Origin: DAOUJH01 sp965248955
GTDB lineage: Bacteria > Chloroflexota > Dehalococcoidia > Lucifugimonadales > QGNO01
NCBI GenBank assembly: GCA_965248955.1
Contig: OZ252212.1
Location: forward strand, 1,860,001-1,924,000
Reading direction: 5' to 3'
DNA length: 64,000 nt
The translations under genes and the position numbers were made by a program. Shown one piece after another: positions 60,296 to 64,000 of this stretch. Under the pieces are notes generated by a model. That model searched no databases. It was not told the origin of the DNA and was given only the letters and a program-made list of their open reading frames with translations. Position 1 is the stretch's first letter, and each line of letters opens with the position of its first letter.

Positions 60296-62950
60296 ATGAG
60301 CATCTTAACCAGCGCTTTCAAGAAGATAACCGGCTCCAACGAGGGCGAGATCAACAAGCTCAGATCGCTTGTTCAGGATGTCAACGACTTGGAGCCTGAG
60401 TTTGAGAAGCTCTCCGCTGGAGAGCTTGAGCACACCACGCCTGAGCTCGAAGACCTCATCGCACAGGGCAAGCCCCTGGACGATCTGCTGCCCGATGCCT
60501 TTGCCGCCGTCAGAGAAGCGTCTAAACGAACCATAGGCATGAGGCACTATGACGTGCAGCTCATGGGCGGCATTGTGCTGCATCAAGGCAAGATAGCCGA
60601 GATGAAAACGGGCGAAGGAAAGACGCTGGCGGCTACGTTGCCCCTCTACCTCAACGCCCTGGAGGGCAAGGGCGCGCACCTGGTCACGGTCAACGACTAC
60701 CTGGCGAAACGCGATGCCCAGTGGATGGGGCCTATATTCCATTCGCTGGGACTTAGCGTGGCCTCTCTACAGCATGATGCGTCCTATCTGTTCGATCCGG
60801 CTTACGAAGGTGACAGCCCGGCCCTGAAGCACTTGCGTCAAATCAGCCGGCGGGAGGCCTACCGGGCGGACATCACCTACGGCACCAACAACGAGTTTGG
60901 CTTCGACTACTTGAGAGACAATATGGTGATCAGCGCCGACATGATGGTGCAGCGCGAAGTGCACTACGCCATAGTTGACGAAGTGGACAACATCCTCGTC
61001 GATGAGGCCAGAACGCCGCTCATCATCAGCGGCCCTGCCCGCCAGTCCACCAAGCTGTATAACACCATGGCCAAGATGGTGCCGCGGCTCATACGAGAAC
61101 AGGACTACGTCTTTGAAGAGAAGGACCGCACCGTAGTTCTCACGGAAGAAGGTATATCCAAAGTAGAAAAGCTTCTGAACCTGAACAATCTCTACGACCC
61201 GGAAAACTACGCCCTGACCCACTATGTAGAAAATGCTCTCAGAGCCCAGGTAGCTTATCAGCGTGATAGTGATTACGTGTTGCAGAACGGCGAGGTGATC
61301 ATTGTCGATGAGTTCACCGGACGCCTCATGGCCGGCCGGCGTTATTCGGAAGGTCTCCATCAAGCCATAGAGGCCAAGGAGAACATCGAGGTCAGGCAGG
61401 AGAGCCTCACCTACGCTACCATCACTCTTCAAAACTACTTCCGCATGTACTCCAAACTGGCCGGCATGACCGGAACAGCCGCCACGGAGGCGGAGGAGTT
61501 CTGGAAGATATACAAGCTGGACGTGGTAGATATTCCCACCCACAGGCCTATGGTTCGAGAAGACCTCACAGACCTCGTTTATAAGAGTGAGAAGGCCAAA
61601 TTCAACGCCGCCGCCGACTCTATAGAGGAGCTGTATAAAGAGCAGCGCCCCGTGCTTGTGGGCACAACCTCAATAGAAGTCTCGGAAAAGCTGAGCGAGA
61701 CGCTCAAGAGGAGAGGCGTTAGCCACCAGGTATTGAACGCCAAGCAACATGAAAAAGAGGCGTCCATAGTGGCCCAGGCAGGTCGTTTGGGTGCTGTCAC
61801 GGTTGCCACCAACATGGCGGGCCGGGGCACCGATATCGTGCTGGGAGGGTCGCCTGAGGGACGCGACCCTGATGAATGGCGGGAGGAGCATGATAAGGTG
61901 GTTGAGCTGGGCGGACTGTTCATCCTTGGCACGGAACGGCACGAAGCCCGCCGCATAGACAACCAGCTCAGAGGACGCGCCGGCCGTCAGGGAGACCCGG
62001 GCATTACCAGGTTCTACGTGTCGCTGGAAGACGAGCTGATGCGCAAGTTCGGCGGAGATAGGATCAAGAAGGTCATGGAGTGGGCCGGGTTGGAGGAGAA
62101 CGTGCCCATTCAGTCCCGCATGGTGTCCAAGGCCATCGAAAGCTCGCAAGTCAAGGTCGAAGCGACCAACTTCGACGTCAGAAAACACCTGGTGGAGTAC
62201 GACGACGTGGCCAATGCCCACCGCAACGTTATCTATAGTGACCGCCGCAAAGCGCTATCGGAAGCTGACCTGAAGGATAACATCCAAGAGATGATACACC
62301 GTGAGTTGGACTCACTGGTGGCGACGAACACGGCGGGCCGTGACCGTGAGAGCTGGTCGCTCGATGCTATGGAAGCGGAGTTGCTCACCATCATGCCGTT
62401 GCCCGGCGACCTCAGGTTGGAGAGCCTTGAAGAGATGGAGCAGGTGGAGATGCTGGACGCTTTGGAACAGCACGCCGATGCTCTCTATGAGGAACGTGAA
62501 GCACAGGTTGGGCCTGAGCAAATGCGCGCCTTGGAGCGAGTGGTGATGCTTCGCGTAATCGATTCGCACTGGGTGGAGCACCTCACCGCTATGCAGAACC
62601 TGCGCCAGGGCATAGGTCTGCAGGCCTACGGGCAGCGTGACCCGCTTGTGATGTACAAGAAGGAAGCACACCAGCAGTTTGACGACCTGTTGGGCCGCAT
62701 TCAGCACGACATTGTGCATACCATCTACCACATGGTGCCGGTTCAGAACGGCGCATCCAGAAGCGGCCAGCGAGGCCGGTTGGTCCAGGCCAAGACGGTG
62801 GCCTCCAAGCCCAGCGTGATGGCCGGCGTGCTGGGAACGGCAAAGACCTCCGCCGGAGGGGCAAACGGCGCGAGAAAAGTGGGCCGCAACGACTCCTGCC
62901 CCTGCGGCAGTGGCAAGAAATACAAGAAGTGCCACGGCGCGGCAGCCTGA
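60296..62950 (+). CDS. secA: Preprotein translocase ATPase SecA
   Basis: An 884-residue motor that pushes preproteins through SecYEG. Walker A is MKTGEGKTLAATLP, the DEAD-type Walker B is AIVDEVDNILVDEARTPLIISG, later helicase motifs are LVGTTSIEVSEKLSE, NMAGRGTDIVLGG and ARRIDNQLRGRAGRQGDPG. The scaffold/wing region DSHWVEHLTAMQNLRQGIGLQAYGQRDPL is present, and the C-terminus ends in the SEC-C zinc motif CPCGSGKKYKKCH. Full length. Confidence 0.98.
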   Translation: MSILTSAFKKITGSNEGEINKLRSLVQDVNDLEPEFEKLSAGELEHTTPELEDLIAQGKPLDDLLPDAFAAVREASKRTIGMRHYDVQLMGGIVLHQGKIAEMKTGEGKTLAATLPLYLNALEGKGAHLVTVNDYLAKRDAQWMGPIFHSLGLSVASLQHDASYLFDPAYEGDSPALKHLRQISRREAYRADITYGTNNEFGFDYLRDNMVISADMMVQREVHYAIVDEVDNILVDEARTPLIISGPARQSTKLYNTMAKMVPRLIREQDYVFEEKDRTVVLTEEGISKVEKLLNLNNLYDPENYALTHYVENALRAQVAYQRDSDYVLQNGEVIIVDEFTGRLMAGRRYSEGLHQAIEAKENIEVRQESLTYATITLQNYFRMYSKLAGMTGTAATEAEEFWKIYKLDVVDIPTHRPMVREDLTDLVYKSEKAKFNAAADSIEELYKEQRPVLVGTTSIEVSEKLSETLKRRGVSHQVLNAKQHEKEASIVAQAGRLGAVTVATNMAGRGTDIVLGGSPEGRDPDEWREEHDKVVELGGLFILGTERHEARRIDNQLRGRAGRQGDPGITRFYVSLEDELMRKFGGDRIKKVMEWAGLEENVPIQSRMVSKAIESSQVKVEATNFDVRKHLVEYDDVANAHRNVIYSDRRKALSEADLKDNIQEMIHRELDSLVATNTAGRDRESWSLDAMEAELLTIMPLPGDLRLESLEEMEQVEMLDALEQHADALYEEREAQVGPEQMRALERVVMLRVIDSHWVEHLTAMQNLRQGIGLQAYGQRDPLVMYKKEAHQQFDDLLGRIQHDIVHTIYHMVPVQNGASRSGQRGRLVQAKTVASKPSVMAGVLGTAKTSAGGANGARKVGRNDSCPCGSGKKYKKCHGAAA

Positions 62951-62973
62951 CGCCGCTTGTTGGGAGAACCTGA

Positions 62974-62993
62974 GAGCCGGTCGAGGCCGGCTC
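62974..62993 (+). terminator. Hairpin after secA
   Basis: GAGCCGG (62974-62980), loop TCGAGG, CCGGCTC (62987-62993). A 7-bp GC-rich stem, without a T-tract, so only a weak terminator or processing signal. Confidence 0.4.
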
Positions 62994-63023
62994 CTTGGAC
63001 GGAGCTAACCCAAAGACCTCTGC

Positions 63024-63029
63024 TATAAT
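63024..63029 (+). promoter_or_regulatory. Extended -10 before the DUF3052 gene
   Basis: TATAAT with TGC directly before it, about 19 bases upstream of ATG 63048. No good -35 is seen. Any transcript from it would have a very short leader carrying the GGAGG site. Confidence 0.4.
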
Positions 63030-63047
63030 TCTCTGCGGAGGATGTCA

Positions 63048-63494
63048 ATGTATCGCATAGAAGAGAATCCCAATCTGTTTGCACAGCAACTTGGCATCAA
63101 AGCGGGTGCCACGGTGGCCACCCTCAACGCCCCGGAAGCCTTCAGAGCCGCTCTGGACCAGGGGATGCCGGATGAGGCGCGCTTCATAGACACCGGCAGA
63201 ATATCCATGTTTGATTCCAACGTGACGGTGTACTGGCCTGAGGATATGGACGATCTCAAAGAGACGGTCAATTGGCGGCTTCAAGACCAATCCACACCGA
63301 TAACCGGTTTCTGGGTGGTGATTCCCAAGAAGCCCGTGGCTGAGTTGCGGGAAAGCGATCTCCTCTTTGACGATGTTCTGGAGCTTGTCCTGCCCAGCGG
63401 TCTGGTGGACAACAAAACCCTCACCTTTTCTGAGGAAGAGTACGGCATACGCTTTGTCCCTCGCCTTGGCTCTCAGCTATCGCCGGTGCCATGA
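63048..63494 (+). CDS. DUF3052 family protein
   Basis: This 148-residue protein starts at ATG 63048, six bases after GGAGG (63037-63041); the in-frame ATG at 63042 overlaps that site. It opens with the family pattern LGIKAGATVATLNAPEAFRAAL, continues with a D-x-x-V strand, GFWVVIPKK, then LPSGLVDNKTLTFSEEEYGIRFVPR. DUF3052 proteins are cytosolic and uncharacterised. The gene overlaps the HHH gene by four bases (ATGA). Confidence 0.75.
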   Translation: MYRIEENPNLFAQQLGIKAGATVATLNAPEAFRAALDQGMPDEARFIDTGRISMFDSNVTVYWPEDMDDLKETVNWRLQDQSTPITGFWVVIPKKPVAELRESDLLFDDVLELVLPSGLVDNKTLTFSEEEYGIRFVPRLGSQLSPVP

Positions 63495-63955
63495 ACAACG
63501 TGGAGCTGGCTTCCATCTTCAATGGAATCGCTGCCCTCTCTGAACTGAAGGGCGAGAACATCTTTGCCGTGAGGGCTTATCAGAGAGCCGCACAGGCCAT
63601 CAAATATCTCCCGGTGGAAGTTGAGCAGTACGTCTGTGAAGGCAACGACCTCAAAGAGATAAGCGGCATTGGTGACGCCATCTCCCAGAAGATCCACGAG
63701 CTGCTGGAAACCGGCCGTTTGCGGTTCTACGAGGAGCTGAAGGCGGAGTTTCCCAACGGGCTTACTGATATCATGGACGTCCCCGGGGTGGGGCCCAAGA
63801 GCGCTCTCAGGTTCACTACGGAACTGGGGGTAAAGTCCGTGCAGGAGTTGGAAGAAGCCCTGGAAGACGGCCGCGTGGAACAGCTGCCCGGTTTTGGGGC
63901 AAAGGCTGTCGGGAACATGCTTCGCCGTCTGCGCAATCGCAATAGGTATGCCTAA
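63491..63955 (+). CDS. Stand-alone helix-hairpin-helix (Pol X N-terminal-like) DNA-binding protein
   Basis: This 154-residue protein matches only the N-terminal 8-kDa domain and HhH motifs of family X DNA polymerases: ELKGENIFAVRAYQRAAQAIKYL, the first HhH IS-GIGDAISQKIHELLETG, then VPGVGPKSALRFTTELG and a third LPGFGAKAVGNMLRRL. It ends where the polymerase palm would start. It probably binds DNA ends or gaps in repair. The stop overlaps the next gene's ATG at 63948, so this is a genuine end and not a window cut. Confidence 0.8.
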   Translation: MNNVELASIFNGIAALSELKGENIFAVRAYQRAAQAIKYLPVEVEQYVCEGNDLKEISGIGDAISQKIHELLETGRLRFYEELKAEFPNGLTDIMDVPGVGPKSALRFTTELGVKSVQELEEALEDGRVEQLPGFGAKAVGNMLRRLRNRNRYA

Positions 63956-64000
63956 GAAGAGATCCAAAAACAGTAGTGCGCAGAAGCAGATGGCACAGAA
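63948..64000 (+). CDS. Start of a basic protein, partial
   Basis: An ATG at 63948 overlaps the stop of the HHH gene and opens MPKKRSKNSSAQKQMAQ to the window end. Only 17 residues are visible, strongly basic. Too short to identify; it might be the remaining part of a repair operon. Confidence 0.4.
   Translation, partial: MPKKRSKNSSAQKQMAQ

Overview
The window reads as chromosomal DNA of a moderately GC-rich bacterium, most likely a member of the Chloroflexota (Dehalococcoidia / SAR202-like). This placement is inference. It rests on a 324-residue 'core' MetE-type methionine synthase, two tandem ~1040-residue BNR/Vps10-like repeat proteins, lipoproteins whose lipobox is followed by long Pro/Thr-rich linkers, GYD/DUF1028 proteins, clustered family III CoA-transferases and FAH hydrolases, and frequent GTG/TTG starts. 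I see no phage, integrase, insertion sequence or CRISPR array.

Layout. 1-4.9 kb: a partial MaoC/FAS1-like dehydratase, a truncated GYD protein, DUF488, queG and a DrrA/DrrB-type ABC exporter. 5-11.3 kb: two MetE-like paralogs, a frameshifted DUF6174 protein, a dienelactone-hydrolase-like enzyme, an EVE protein and a GYD/DUF1028/GYD operon. 11.5-17.8 kb: two tandem BNR/Vps10-like giants. 17.8-26.8 kb: an Opp/Dpp-type importer (binding protein and two permeases, no ATPases) followed by a GatC/AtzG-like small protein and an amidase, then YIP1, a flippase-like protein and a second binding lipoprotein. 26.8-32.1 kb: a compact suf operon transcribed B-C-D-U-S from a clear promoter with a palindrome at its start site. 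32.2-34.5 kb: an AT-richer stretch with a membrane protein, a CAP protein and small repeats. 34.5-45.6 kb: a polyprenyl synthase, M20 peptidase, PLP lyase, two MFS carriers, a nitrile hydratase (beta intact, alpha truncated), a beta-lactamase-fold hydrolase, UppS, tRNA-Gly and a MATE exporter. 45.8-53.2 kb: two CoA-transferases, a peroxiredoxin with an in-frame UGA, a CAT-anticodon tRNA, two lipoproteins and a GrdB/PrdB-like protein with an in-frame UGA. 53.2-64 kb: PIG-L, HAD and two FAH enzymes, then purA, thiolase, prs, secA, DUF3052 and a stand-alone helix-hairpin-helix protein.

The most notable result is two probable selenoproteins. The peroxiredoxin-like gene at 48464-48922 has UGA exactly where the peroxidatic Cys belongs. 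The selenoprotein-B-like gene at 52197-53189 has UGA in a U-P-V-C motif. Both stay open to a natural C-terminus after the UGA and have a hairpin just behind it. A routine gene caller would split or lose both. Other themes are paralog pairs in which one copy has lost its catalytic signature (MetE-like 2, CoA-transferase 1), a truncated nitrile hydratase alpha subunit, and an ~75-bp dispersed element with inverted ends found at 34.2 and 42.0 kb.
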